Part shown: piece by piece, positions 6,958-13,955 of the stretch
How positions within the stretch are numbered: the first letter of the stretch is position 1
Layout of the letters: each line of letters starts with the position of its first letter
Source: Pseudomonadota bacterium
GTDB taxonomy: Bacteria; Pseudomonadota; Alphaproteobacteria; Sphingomonadales; Sphingomonadaceae
Length of the DNA stretch: 18,953 nucleotides
NCBI GenBank assembly: GCA_023433445.1
Contig: JAEZCS010000175.1
Coordinates: forward strand, 1-18,953
Direction of reading: 5' to 3'
Notes under the pieces: model-generated
Database searches by the model: none
What the model saw: only the letters and a program-made list of their open reading frames with translations
Told to the model about the DNA's origin: nothing
Program-made: the position numbers and the translations under genes

Positions 6958-9298
6958 GGGGAAGCTCGATCACTGCCATGGTGCCCTGCCCCGGTTCGGA
7001 AACCAATTGGAGGCTACCGCCATGGGCCTCCGCAAGTTGCTTGGCGAGCGGAAGCCCGATCCCGGCTTTCTCGCCGCTGCGCGCCTGTTCAGCGCGAGCG
7101 GCGGCGTCGAAGATGGTCGCGCGGCGCTTTGCGCTGATGCCAGGACCGTTGTCGGACACAACCAGTCGCGCGGAGTCGCTGCTGCCGTCGCCGTGCAACA
7201 AGACCCTGGCTCCGCGACCGCTGTAGCATACAGCATTTTCAAGCAAGTGGTCGAGCGCCTGCCCGATCCGGCGGCTGTCGCCTTCCACCTGCCCCAGCGT
7301 TTCATGTAGCGAGACGGCAAGGTCGATGCCTTTGGCGGTTGCCTCACCCTTGATCCGGGCGACGCTTTCCTGCGCCAGGGCGGCGAGATCGACAGGCGCG
7401 CGATCAATCGGCAGCGTCCCGGCTTCCCCTTGGGTCAGGTCGAGCACATTGTCGATCAGCATGGCAAGGCGGTTGGTGCTCTGGAGGATGCCGTCGACAT
7501 ATTCCCTGGCGGAATCGCTGATATCGCCGGCATAGCCAGCGCTCATCATCTCGGCAAAACCCGCTATGGTGGTGAGCGGCGTGCGCAGTTCGTAGCTCAT
7601 ATTGGTGACGAACGCCGTCTTGACCCGATCCGCCTGCTCAAGCGCTTCGTTGCGGTCGCGCAGCACCTGTTCGACCCGGCGGCTGTCGGTCACGTCCAGC
7701 ATCGTGAAGAGCGCGTTGCCGTCGGGCAGCGGAATAGCGGCGAATTCGAAGATCCGGCCATCTGCGAAACCCACATGGCCGACGCGCTGCTTGCGCTCCA
7801 CAGTCGCCGCGCGGACCAGTTCGCGGACGAGATTGGCCTGCTGCGGCTTGGCGAGGCGGGATTGGACGGCGCGGAGCAGATCGTCAATGCGCGGGTGCTG
7901 CGCCAGCAAATCTTCGGAAATGTCCCAGATCGAGCGAAAGCGGCTGTTCCAAAGCGACAGGCGGCCATCTGAAGAAAAGACGCCGATGGATTCGAAGAGA
8001 TTGTCGAAAGTCGCCGTTCGGACACGGAGCAGCGTGTCGCGGGCGCTGGAAAGCTGCACTTGCTCCGTCCGATCCTCGAAAATCATCAACAGGCCGCCGT
8101 CGGGCAATGGCTGCGCGTAGACGCGCAGATGCGTGCCATCGGCGAGCAGCCAATTTTCCTCGCGAGGATCGGGCGAGAGGAACCAGTCCCGCCGTTCTGC
8201 GCGCCAGGCAGGAAAGTCGCGATGTTCGGGCAGTCGGCGGGCCTCGCGCATGCGGTCTAATACCCGCTCGAACACCGGATGATCGGCCAGATGCTCCTGA
8301 TCGAGGCCGAAGAGGCTCATGAAAGGCTGGTTCCAGAAACCAAGCGTACGATCCGGGCCGAAGCGAGCGACACCGGCTGACAAGCGGTCGAGCAGGTCCC
8401 GCTGAGCCGCCTCCAGGCGGCGGTGTTCTACGCGCGCCTGTTCAAGCTCGTTCTGATCCATCGCGAAACCGGCGACACCAGCGTCCCCAAGCGGCACATC
8501 GACTACTCGCATCGTGCGCCGCTCACCATCGATGGTGGCGGGGACCATGCGCTCCACCGCTTGGTCCTCGGTCAGCGCTTGCTCTGCTGCACCTTCCGGG
8601 CCGAGCCCCCCGACCGCTTCGACCAATTCTGTCCCTTGCGCAATGACGTCAGCGGCGCTGGCGCCGTCCACCGCGCGGACATAGGCCGCGTTGACGAGGC
8701 TAAGGCGCATGTCGGGCGTTCGATGCCACATCGGGAAAGGCGCGGCCTCGACCAGGCCCGCAAGTGCCTCCAGGGCATCCCGCAACTGTTCGACCTTGGT
8801 CGTCAGGGCCTGAATTTCCGATTGGCTGTCGGTGGCGTCGAATATCCAGAGCACAACGCCGCCGCTTTCGGCGAGCACCGGACCTGCGGGCGCGCCCCGC
8901 ACAAGCAAGAGCCTAGATGAACCTTGGCCGCGCACCGCCAAGGCGAAACCTCGGCCCGCCCGCTGCGCTGCCGCTATTTCCTGCGCCAGAGCCGACGCAT
9001 CTTCGGGTTCCAGGCCTCCATCAGGCGCAGTCAGTTCGGACACAAAGGCGGGAACGCGATCCTTGCCCAACCATTTGGCGAGCCGGTCGGCGGCCTCTAT
9101 CCGGCCATCTGCATGAATAATGACTGGTGCGGCGGGAGCCGACGCGAGCAGGCTCGACAGGCGGTCATACTGGCCCTGAATCTGCGTGCCCTCGCGCCGC
9201 ATGCGCTGCCCGGTGGACAAAGCCCAGACCGAAGCGGCCAGCCATACGGCCAGCACGATCCCCAATATGACCGCGGCGAAAGGGGTTAATGACGTCAT
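6950..9298 (-). CDS. divL: DivL-type PAS sensor kinase homologue with tyrosine in place of the phospho-accepting histidine (782 aa)
   Basis: This is a membrane-anchored histidine-kinase homologue. It has one N-terminal transmembrane segment (about residues 5-27), then four PAS-like segments (roughly 45-155, 180-285, 300-415, 425-540), a HisKA dimerisation helix (about 555-625) and an HATPase domain (about 640-782). The H-box reads NMSYELRTPLT, with Tyr569 where kinases have histidine; the codon is TAC at 7594-7592. ATP-binding boxes are kept: LLENA (685-689), DNGPG (716-720), GEKAGIGLPLAK (742-753). Caulobacter DivL has the same substitution (Tyr550), about the same length, and acts with DivK and CckA to control CtrA. 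From memory, a divL-tsaE neighbourhood is common in alphaproteobacteria. A similar cell-cycle role here is inference. The next gene overlaps its stop codon. Confidence 0.88.
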   Translation of the reverse strand: MTSLTPFAAVILGIVLAVWLAASVWALSTGQRMRREGTQIQGQYDRLSSLLASAPAAPVIIHADGRIEAADRLAKWLGKDRVPAFVSELTAPDGGLEPEDASALAQEIAAAQRAGRGFALAVRGQGSSRLLLVRGAPAGPVLAESGGVVLWIFDATDSQSEIQALTTKVEQLRDALEALAGLVEAAPFPMWHRTPDMRLSLVNAAYVRAVDGASAADVIAQGTELVEAVGGLGPEGAAEQALTEDQAVERMVPATIDGERRTMRVVDVPLGDAGVAGFAMDQNELEQARVEHRRLEAAQRDLLDRLSAGVARFGPDRTLGFWNQPFMSLFGLDQEHLADHPVFERVLDRMREARRLPEHRDFPAWRAERRDWFLSPDPREENWLLADGTHLRVYAQPLPDGGLLMIFEDRTEQVQLSSARDTLLRVRTATFDNLFESIGVFSSDGRLSLWNSRFRSIWDISEDLLAQHPRIDDLLRAVQSRLAKPQQANLVRELVRAATVERKQRVGHVGFADGRIFEFAAIPLPDGNALFTMLDVTDSRRVEQVLRDRNEALEQADRVKTAFVTNMSYELRTPLTTIAGFAEMMSAGYAGDISDSAREYVDGILQSTNRLAMLIDNVLDLTQGEAGTLPIDRAPVDLAALAQESVARIKGEATAKGIDLAVSLHETLGQVEGDSRRIGQALDHLLENAVCYSGRGARVLLHGDGSSDSARLVVSDNGPGISAKRRATIFDAAARAEQARSGEKAGIGLPLAKQLAEAHGGSLQLVSEPGQGTMAVIELPRG

Positions 9299-9557
9299 GG
9301 CGCCTGCTCACCCCTTATCACAATCTGCGCCCCCTCTGCATGTTTATCGGGGGATTAACGCAAGAGGACAGCAGCGTGAAGCGGGGAGTTGGAAGAATTG
9401 CATGGCTTCTTGAAGCGAGGACGCCTTCATCTTCGCAGTCCGGGCAGGGCCAGCGTCTTGGCACCACGATCATTTGTTTGGATGTCCAGCCTTTTGCAAC
9501 GCCGGTTACTGACTGTCCAAAAAAAGGGGAGACTTTCGCCTCCCCTCTTCGATTTCC
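9299..9557. other. ahcY-divL intergenic region
   Basis: This 259-base gap holds the ahcY terminator at its right end and should hold the divL operon promoter. I could not identify a convincing sigma-70 promoter. There are isolated TTAA tetramers at 9286-9289 (inside divL) and 9355-9358, but not the TTAA-N7-TTAA arrangement of a full CtrA site. Upstream of divL on the minus strand a short purine-rich stretch (GGGG about 15 bases before the ATG, AGG closer) may serve as a weak ribosome binding site. Confidence 0.5.
9519..9546 (-). terminator. Intrinsic terminator of ahcY
   Basis: Read on the minus strand, a 9-bp stem (AGGGGAGGC pairing with GTCTCCCCT, including one G-T wobble) closes a GAAA tetraloop and is followed directly by a run of seven T. 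It starts 11 bases after the ahcY stop codon. On the plus strand the wobble pair becomes an A-C mismatch and there is no following T run, so the element works in the ahcY direction. It separates ahcY from the divL operon. Confidence 0.9.
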
Positions 9558-10967
9558 TCAATAGCGGTAATGATCCGGCTTGAACGGGCCTTCCGGCGTC
9601 ACGCCGATATAGGCCGCCTGCTTCGGCGTCAGTTTCGACAGCTTCACACCCAGCTTCTCGAGGTGCAGGGCCGCCACCTTCTCATCGAGATGCTTCGGCA
9701 GCACATAGACTTCATTCTTATACTGCTCCGACTTGGTCCACAGTTCGATCTGCGCCAGCACCTGGTTGGTGAAGGACGAGGACATCACGAAGCTCGGGTG
9801 ACCCGTTGCGCAGCCCAGGTTCACCAGGCGCCCCTTGGCAAGAACGATGATCTTCTTGCCGTCGGGGAATTCGACCTCGTCCACCTGCGGCTTGATCTCG
9901 GTCCATTTCATGTTGCTGAGGCCGGCAATCTCGATCTCGCTGTCGAAGTGCCCGATGTTGGACACGATCGCCATATTCTTCATGGCGCGCATGTGATCGA
10001 CGGTGATGACGGCTTCGTTGCCGGTCGCGGTGACAAAGATGTCAGCGCGCGGAGCGGCTTCTTCCATCGTCACGACTTCATAGCCTTCCATCGCGGCCTG
10101 CAGCGCGCAGATCGGATCGACTTCGGTCACCAGCACGCGGGCGCCGCCGTTGCGGAGCGATGCAGCCGAACCCTTGCCGACATCGCCAAAGCCGGCGACG
10201 CAAGCGACCTTGCCGGCCAGCATGACGTCAGTGGCACGACGGATGGCGTCGACCAGCGATTCCTTGCAGCCGTAGAGATTGTCGAACTTCGACTTGGTGA
10301 CGCTGTCGTTGACGTTGATCGCCGGGAAGGGAAGCTTGCCCTTCTTTGCCAACTCATAAAGGCGGTGAACGCCCGTCGTGGTTTCTTCCGACACGCCCTT
10401 GATCGCAGCGACAGTCTTGGTCAGGTAACCCGGACGTTCGGCCAGGAAACGCTTCAGCGTCGCGACGAAGATCTCCTCTTCCTCATTGCCGGGCGTGAAC
10501 AGTTCTTCGCCTGCCTCGACGCGCGCGCCCCACAGCGCGAACATGGTGGCATCGCCGCCATCGTCCAGGATCATGTTGCAGGTCGTGTCACCCCAATCGA
10601 AGATGCGGATGACATAGTCCCAATATTCTTCCAGCGTCTCGCCTTTGACGGCGAAAACGGGGATGCCGCGCGCAGCGATGGCGGCGGCGGCATGGTCCTG
10701 CGTCGAGAAGATGTTGCACGAGGCCCAGCGGATTTCCGCGCCCAGCTCAGCCAGCGTCTCGATCAGCACGGCGGTCTGGATCGTCATGTGCAGCGATCCG
10801 GTGATGCGTGCGCCCTTGAGCGGCTTGGCTGCGCCGAACTCATCGCGCAGCGCCATGAGGCCGGGCATTTCGGTTTCGGCGATCTCGATTTCCTTGCGGC
10901 CGAAAGCGGCAAGGTTGATGTCGGCGATCACATAATCCTGCGCCTGAGCGGCGGGTGCGGTGGCCAC
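9558..10967 (-). CDS. ahcY: Adenosylhomocysteinase (S-adenosyl-L-homocysteine hydrolase, 469 aa)
   Basis: The enzyme reversibly splits S-adenosylhomocysteine into adenosine and homocysteine, relieving product inhibition of methyltransferases and returning homocysteine to methionine. It is a cytoplasmic, normally tetrameric, NAD-dependent enzyme. Visible features are the substrate residues His60 (GSLHM), Asp135 (LDDGGD), the SEETTTG segment (193-199), Lys225 and Asp229 (TKSKFDN). The NAD-binding loop is GFGDVGKG (259-266), and the C-terminus KPDHYRY is the one that reaches into the neighbouring subunit. Length and sequence fit the bacterial long form. The start is GTG at 10967, preceded by GGAG with an 8-base spacer. 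The nearest ATG (10981) is out of frame. It has its own terminator and a leader with an operator-like repeat. Confidence 0.98.
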   Translation of the reverse strand: MATAPAAQAQDYVIADINLAAFGRKEIEIAETEMPGLMALRDEFGAAKPLKGARITGSLHMTIQTAVLIETLAELGAEIRWASCNIFSTQDHAAAAIAARGIPVFAVKGETLEEYWDYVIRIFDWGDTTCNMILDDGGDATMFALWGARVEAGEELFTPGNEEEEIFVATLKRFLAERPGYLTKTVAAIKGVSEETTTGVHRLYELAKKGKLPFPAINVNDSVTKSKFDNLYGCKESLVDAIRRATDVMLAGKVACVAGFGDVGKGSAASLRNGGARVLVTEVDPICALQAAMEGYEVVTMEEAAPRADIFVTATGNEAVITVDHMRAMKNMAIVSNIGHFDSEIEIAGLSNMKWTEIKPQVDEVEFPDGKKIIVLAKGRLVNLGCATGHPSFVMSSSFTNQVLAQIELWTKSEQYKNEVYVLPKHLDEKVAALHLEKLGVKLSKLTPKQAAYIGVTPEGPFKPDHYRY

Positions 10968-11070
10968 GAGCGGGTCTCCATTGGTCTAGAATGTGCCGGA
11001 GCCGCTCGACGAACGAAACGGCGGCGATGGGCTGCGCTTTACCAATCGCCGCCCTTATTGGCAACTCAAT

Positions 11071-11086
11071 ATAAAGTTTTCTTTAT
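11071..11086. promoter_or_regulatory. Operator-like inverted repeat in the ahcY leader
   Basis: The sequence ATAAAG-TTTT-CTTTAT is a perfect 6-bp inverted repeat with a 4-base centre, located 104 bases upstream of the ahcY start in otherwise GC-rich DNA. On the minus strand its last bases overlap TATATT, a 5-of-6 match to a -10 box (11074-11069), though I see no good -35 partner. This placement would suit a repressor. ArsR-family regulators of S-adenosylhomocysteine/methionine genes are known in Proteobacteria from comparative genomics, and ahcY is a typical target. I cannot match the repeat to a specific consensus from memory. Confidence 0.45.
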
Positions 11087-11185
11087 GTTACTCTACGCCG
11101 CTTCGGGAAGCGATCGCGACCCTCGTTCCGGCTTCATCAGCGCAAGCCACATTCCGGGCCAACGTTGCACAGCTGAACTTACAAA

Positions 11186-11202
11186 ATATCTGTCAAAGAT
11201 AT
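11186..11202. repeat. AT-rich inverted repeat between the YqgE gene and ahcY
   Basis: ATATCT-GTCAA-AGATAT is a perfect 6-bp inverted repeat, with an overlapping palindrome AGATATCT at 11197-11204. It lies 23 bases after the YqgE-family stop codon. On the minus strand it is followed by TTTT, so it could be a weak terminator, or a second protein-binding site. On the minus strand it also contains TTGACA (11196-11191), without a matching -10 box downstream. Confidence 0.35.
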
Positions 11203-11208
11203 CTCTAA

Positions 11209-11233
11209 CCCTCAGGCCGAGCCCTCAGGCCGA
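11209..11233. repeat. Tandem 13-base duplication at the end of the YqgE-family gene
   Basis: The 12-mer CCCTCAGGCCGA occurs at 11209-11220 and again at 11222-11233, one base apart, giving a 13-base tandem repeat unit with one difference. The second copy covers the last codons and the TGA stop (11227-11225) of the YqgE-family gene; the first lies just past it. Confidence 0.8.
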
Positions 11234-11785
11234 ACCGGCGCCGCTCACCAGATGAGAGGCATCGACTCCAGCAGCGGCATAAGCCGCAGCCCATTTTTTC
11301 TCCGCTGGAACATCAAACAATATGTCTGCGCTACAGTTCGCCGGGAACCAGCTTTCGCCGGTCATCTCCTGGTCGAGCTGACCCGCGCCCCATCCCGCAT
11401 AGCCGAGAGCGACGATATATCGGCTTGGGCCGGTGCCCTCTGCAATCGCCTTCAATATTTCAAGCGAGCCCGAAAGCCCCCAATCCGCACCCACCTCGAC
11501 CATATCATGCCCCTTCCAATCCAGGGAGTGCAGGACAAAGCCACGGCGCGGCTCGACGGGCCCGCCACGCAGGACCGGGGTGTCCGGAACATTGCCGGGG
11601 TTGATATCGAAGCTTTCCAGAAGCTCATGAAGCCCCACGCCCTCGATCTCATCGCTAACTGCGATCCCCAAAGCGCCATTTTCATCATGGACGCAGATGG
11701 CGATCACCGAATGGTCGAAACGCATATCTTCCATACCCGGCAGTGCGAGCAGGAATTGACCGGCATAGGTACGAAGCTCTTCCAT
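11225..11785 (-). CDS. YqgE/AlgH family (UPF0301) protein (186 aa)
   Basis: This belongs to the widespread YqgE/AlgH (DUF179) family, whose biochemical role is not settled. The family pattern is plain: GQFLLALPGMED at residues 9-20, HSVIAICVHDENGALGIAV at 25-43, GGPVEPRRGFVLH at 74-86 and LGYAGWGAGQLDQE at 127-140. The frame is open to ATG 11833, but the extra 16 residues (rich in Arg/Lys/His) do not look like family sequence. ATG 11785 begins just before the conserved part and is placed where a promoter-like sequence predicts the transcript start, so I chose it. No ribosome binding site precedes either start. It is divergent from the peroxiredoxin gene and upstream of ahcY on the same strand, with 257 bases between. 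Confidence 0.9.
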   Translation of the reverse strand: MEELRTYAGQFLLALPGMEDMRFDHSVIAICVHDENGALGIAVSDEIEGVGLHELLESFDINPGNVPDTPVLRGGPVEPRRGFVLHSLDWKGHDMVEVGADWGLSGSLEILKAIAEGTGPSRYIVALGYAGWGAGQLDQEMTGESWFPANCSADILFDVPAEKKWAAAYAAAGVDASHLVSGAGSA

Positions 11786-11791
11786 CAGATG

Positions 11792-11819
11792 AATATACTC
11801 GGCGCAGCGGCTTTTCCAA
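11792..11819 (-). promoter_or_regulatory. Candidate promoter of the YqgE-family gene
   Basis: On the minus strand TTGGAA (11819-11814) and TATATT (11797-11792) are separated by 16 bases and match the sigma-70 -35 and -10 boxes at 4 and 5 of 6 positions. Transcription would begin about seven bases later, at or next to the A of ATG 11785, so the mRNA would be leaderless. This fits the lack of a ribosome binding site. Confidence 0.5.
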
Positions 11820-11921
11820 TGGCGGGCTTTCATTCATCGAGGGCAATGCGACACTTCGCGAACCTTGACACATGACCTCCGAGCGCCGACCTCCCGCTCC
11901 ATCAACGGCAGGAGACAGAAT

Positions 11922-12404
11922 ATGACCATCGCGAAAGGGGACCGCATCCCCGCCACCACCTTTGCCAAAATGACGGAAAATGGGCCGGAGCAGGTGGCTT
12001 CCGACGAATTTTTCAAGGGCCGGACGGTGGCGCTCTTCTCCGTGCCAGGCGCGTTCACGCCAACCTGCTCGGCCAAGCACCTTCCCGGTTTTGTCGAAAA
12101 GGCAAACGCTCTCAAGGAAAAGGGCGTGGATGAAATTGCCTGCACCGCCGTCAACGACGCATTCGTCATGGGTGCGTGGGGCAAATCAGCCGGAGCAGAT
12201 GATAAGGTGACCATGCTGGCAGACGGCAATGGCGACTTCGTCAAGGCAGCGGGCCTGACGATGGACGGCAGCAAATTCGGCATGGGCACGCGCGGCCAGC
12301 GTTTTTCCATGATCGTCAAGGATGGCGTGGTGACGGAATTGAATGTCGAGGCGCCGGGCGAGTACAAGCTTTCCTCGGCTGATCATCTGCTGGAGCAACT
12401 CTGA
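11922..12404 (+). CDS. Prx5-type peroxiredoxin (160 aa)
   Basis: This is a thiol peroxidase that reduces hydrogen peroxide and organic hydroperoxides in the cytoplasm. The active site PGAFTPTC ends in Cys49, the peroxidatic cysteine, with conserved Thr46 nearby. The second cysteine, Cys74 (EIACTAVND), corresponds to the non-catalytic Cys72 of human PRDX5. MGAWG and GTRGQRFSM with the active-site-supporting arginine are also typical. No cysteine exists near the C-terminus where human PRDX5 has its resolving residue, so reduction probably uses an external thiol such as glutathione/glutaredoxin. Start ATG 11922 has AGGAG seven bases upstream. The frame is open 19 codons further but that part lacks family sequence. 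It is divergent from the YqgE-family gene. Confidence 0.93.
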   Translation: MTIAKGDRIPATTFAKMTENGPEQVASDEFFKGRTVALFSVPGAFTPTCSAKHLPGFVEKANALKEKGVDEIACTAVNDAFVMGAWGKSAGADDKVTMLADGNGDFVKAAGLTMDGSKFGMGTRGQRFSMIVKDGVVTELNVEAPGEYKLSSADHLLEQL

Positions 12405-12408
12405 CCTC

Positions 12409-12442
12409 ATTGCCGCGCGACGATGTCCAGTCGCGCGGCAAT
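12409..12442 (+). terminator. Strong stem-loop after the peroxiredoxin gene
   Basis: ATTGCCGCGCGAC and GTCGCGCGGCAAT form a perfect 13-bp inverted repeat around an 8-base loop, beginning 4 bases after the peroxiredoxin stop codon. There is no T run on either side, so it is not a textbook intrinsic terminator. It may terminate or attenuate, or protect the 3' end of the message. The amn start lies 40 bases downstream. Confidence 0.6.
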
Positions 12443-12482
12443 CCGCCTTCCCAGCGTCACGTTAGTGCGGTAGCAAGGTTCG

Positions 12483-13937
12483 ATGACGAAAAGCATCGGC
12501 AGCGTAGCGGTCGCGCAGTTGGACCGTATCTATCAAAGCTCGATCGGCAACCTGCGCGATGCGATGCAGGCCTATGCCCGCGACGGCAGCGTGCCTCCGC
12601 CCGAAGCAAGGACCGATCGCCGCTATTGCTATCCTGAACTGCGCATCACGCATCATGCTGAAACCGATGCGCCCCCGCCCGGACGATCCTTTGCGCGCCT
12701 GTCCAAACCCGGCCTCTATGTTACGACGGTGACCCGGCCGGAGATGTTTGGCGACTATCTGGCCGAGCAGATCGACCTGCTGGTGCGGGACTATGGGGTC
12801 GAGGTGGAAACTGCCGTGAGCCAGCAGCAGATCCCCTTTCCCTATGTGCTCGATGGGCTGGACATCAGCGCTCTCGACGGCACCCCTCCCACCGAACTCG
12901 CGCGGCATTTTCCCGCGACTGAACTGGCGGAGATCGGTGATGAGATTGCCGATGGCCTGTTCACCCCAGACGCAAAGGGACAAAGGCCGCTGGCATTGTT
13001 CGACGGGCTGCGCACCGACTTTTCGCTCGCCCGGCTCAAACATTATACCGGAACGCCGCCGGAGCATGTCCAGCGTTACATTCTGTTCACCAACTATCAC
13101 CGCTATGTCGATGAATTCGTGGCATGGGCGTGCGCCGAGCTTCAGCGGGAAGGCACGCCCTACACGGCTTTATCTGGCGCGGGCGGCGTCTATGTCACGC
13201 GGGAAACCGCCGATCCCGCGCGGATGATCGCGGACAGTGCGTGGCGCAAGCATCAAATGCCCGCCTATCACTTGATAGCGCCAAACTGCAGCGGCATCAC
13301 GCTGGTCAATATCGGCGTGGGCCCAGCCAATGCGAAGACGATCTGCGATCATCTTGCGGTACTGCGGCCCGAAGCCTGGTTGATGATCGGCCATTGTGGC
13401 GGACTGCGTCCCAGCCAGCGTATCGGCGATTATGTCCTCGCCCATGCCTATCTGCGCGACGACAAGGTGCTGGACGATATGCTGCCGCCGGAAATCCCGG
13501 TGCCTGCCATTGCGGAGGTTCAGGTCGCCCTGGCGAAGTCCGCTGAGGCCGTGCTCGGCGGCAGCGGCGGCGAAGATTTCAAGCGCAGACTGCGGACCGG
13601 GACTGTGGTGACCACCGACGACCGAAACTGGGAGTTGCGCTACTCCAGTTCGGCGCTGCGCTTCAGCCTGTCGCGCGCGGTAGGGATCGACATGGAGTCC
13701 GCGACTATCGCAGCGCAGGGCTATCGCTTCCGCGTGCCGTACGGAACGTTACTCTGCGTGTCGGACAAGCCGATCCACGGCGAATTGAAATTGCCCGGAC
13801 AGGCGAACCGCTTTTATGAAGAAGCGATTGCCGGGCATTTGCGGATCGGCCTCATGACCTGCGAACTACTAAGGCAGGAAGGACCCAGGCTGCACAGCCG
13901 CAAGTTGCGGGCGTTCAACGAGCCGCCATTCCGGTGA
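12483..13937 (+). CDS. amn: AMP nucleosidase (484 aa)
   Basis: The enzyme hydrolyses AMP to adenine and ribose 5-phosphate and so helps set adenylate levels. The N-terminal half (about 1-200) is the AMP nucleosidase regulatory domain, with TRPEMFGDYL and LQREGT-type segments nearby. The C-terminal half is a phosphorylase/nucleosidase fold with NIGVGPANAKTICDHLAVLRP (276-296), MIGHCGGLRPSQRIGDYVLA (301-320), GIDMESATIAAQG (401-413) and SDKPIHGE (427-434). Asp428 falls at the position of the catalytic aspartate of the E. coli enzyme, which I recall as also 484 residues. ATG 12483 follows a weak AAGG. It probably has its own expression or reads through the hairpin from the peroxiredoxin gene. 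It converges on the alpha/beta hydrolase gene. Confidence 0.96.
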   Translation: MTKSIGSVAVAQLDRIYQSSIGNLRDAMQAYARDGSVPPPEARTDRRYCYPELRITHHAETDAPPPGRSFARLSKPGLYVTTVTRPEMFGDYLAEQIDLLVRDYGVEVETAVSQQQIPFPYVLDGLDISALDGTPPTELARHFPATELAEIGDEIADGLFTPDAKGQRPLALFDGLRTDFSLARLKHYTGTPPEHVQRYILFTNYHRYVDEFVAWACAELQREGTPYTALSGAGGVYVTRETADPARMIADSAWRKHQMPAYHLIAPNCSGITLVNIGVGPANAKTICDHLAVLRPEAWLMIGHCGGLRPSQRIGDYVLAHAYLRDDKVLDDMLPPEIPVPAIAEVQVALAKSAEAVLGGSGGEDFKRRLRTGTVVTTDDRNWELRYSSSALRFSLSRAVGIDMESATIAAQGYRFRVPYGTLLCVSDKPIHGELKLPGQANRFYEEAIAGHLRIGLMTCELLRQEGPRLHSRKLRAFNEPPFR

Positions 13938-13955
13938 TCGACCGATTAGCGATCA
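13935..13955. repeat. Inverted repeat joining two convergent stop codons
   Basis: TGATCG-ACCGATTAG-CGATCA is a 6-bp inverted repeat whose two ends are the TGA stop of amn (13935-13937) and the TGA stop of the alpha/beta hydrolase gene (13955-13953 on the minus strand). It is the only secondary-structure element in the 15-base gap and lacks T tails, so it would be a weak bidirectional terminator at best. Confidence 0.4.

Noticed and set aside
9286..9358. CtrA-binding site upstream of divL
   Set aside because: Only isolated TTAA tetramers are present, far apart; the TTAA-N7-TTAA arrangement is missing.
11191..11196. TTGACA -35 box on the minus strand for ahcY
   Set aside because: No -10-like sequence follows at the right spacing, and the element is part of a symmetric repeat.
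10968..11224. SAH or SAM riboswitch in the ahcY leader
   Set aside because: I could not find the conserved cores or a consistent set of helices by eye. A covariance-model search (SAH, SAM-II, SAM/SAH families) would decide; a significant hit would overturn this.
9570..11255. A 561-codon open frame on the plus strand
   Set aside because: It lies antisense to ahcY, which has a full family match. Its composition is the usual shadow of a high-GC gene and it resembles no known protein.
11786..11833. Longer N-terminus for the YqgE-family protein
   Set aside because: The extra 16 residues are basic and unlike the family, and the promoter candidate overlaps them.
11865..11893. Promoter of the peroxiredoxin gene from a perfect TTGACA at 11865-11870
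   Set aside because: No acceptable -10 box occurs 16-18 bases downstream.
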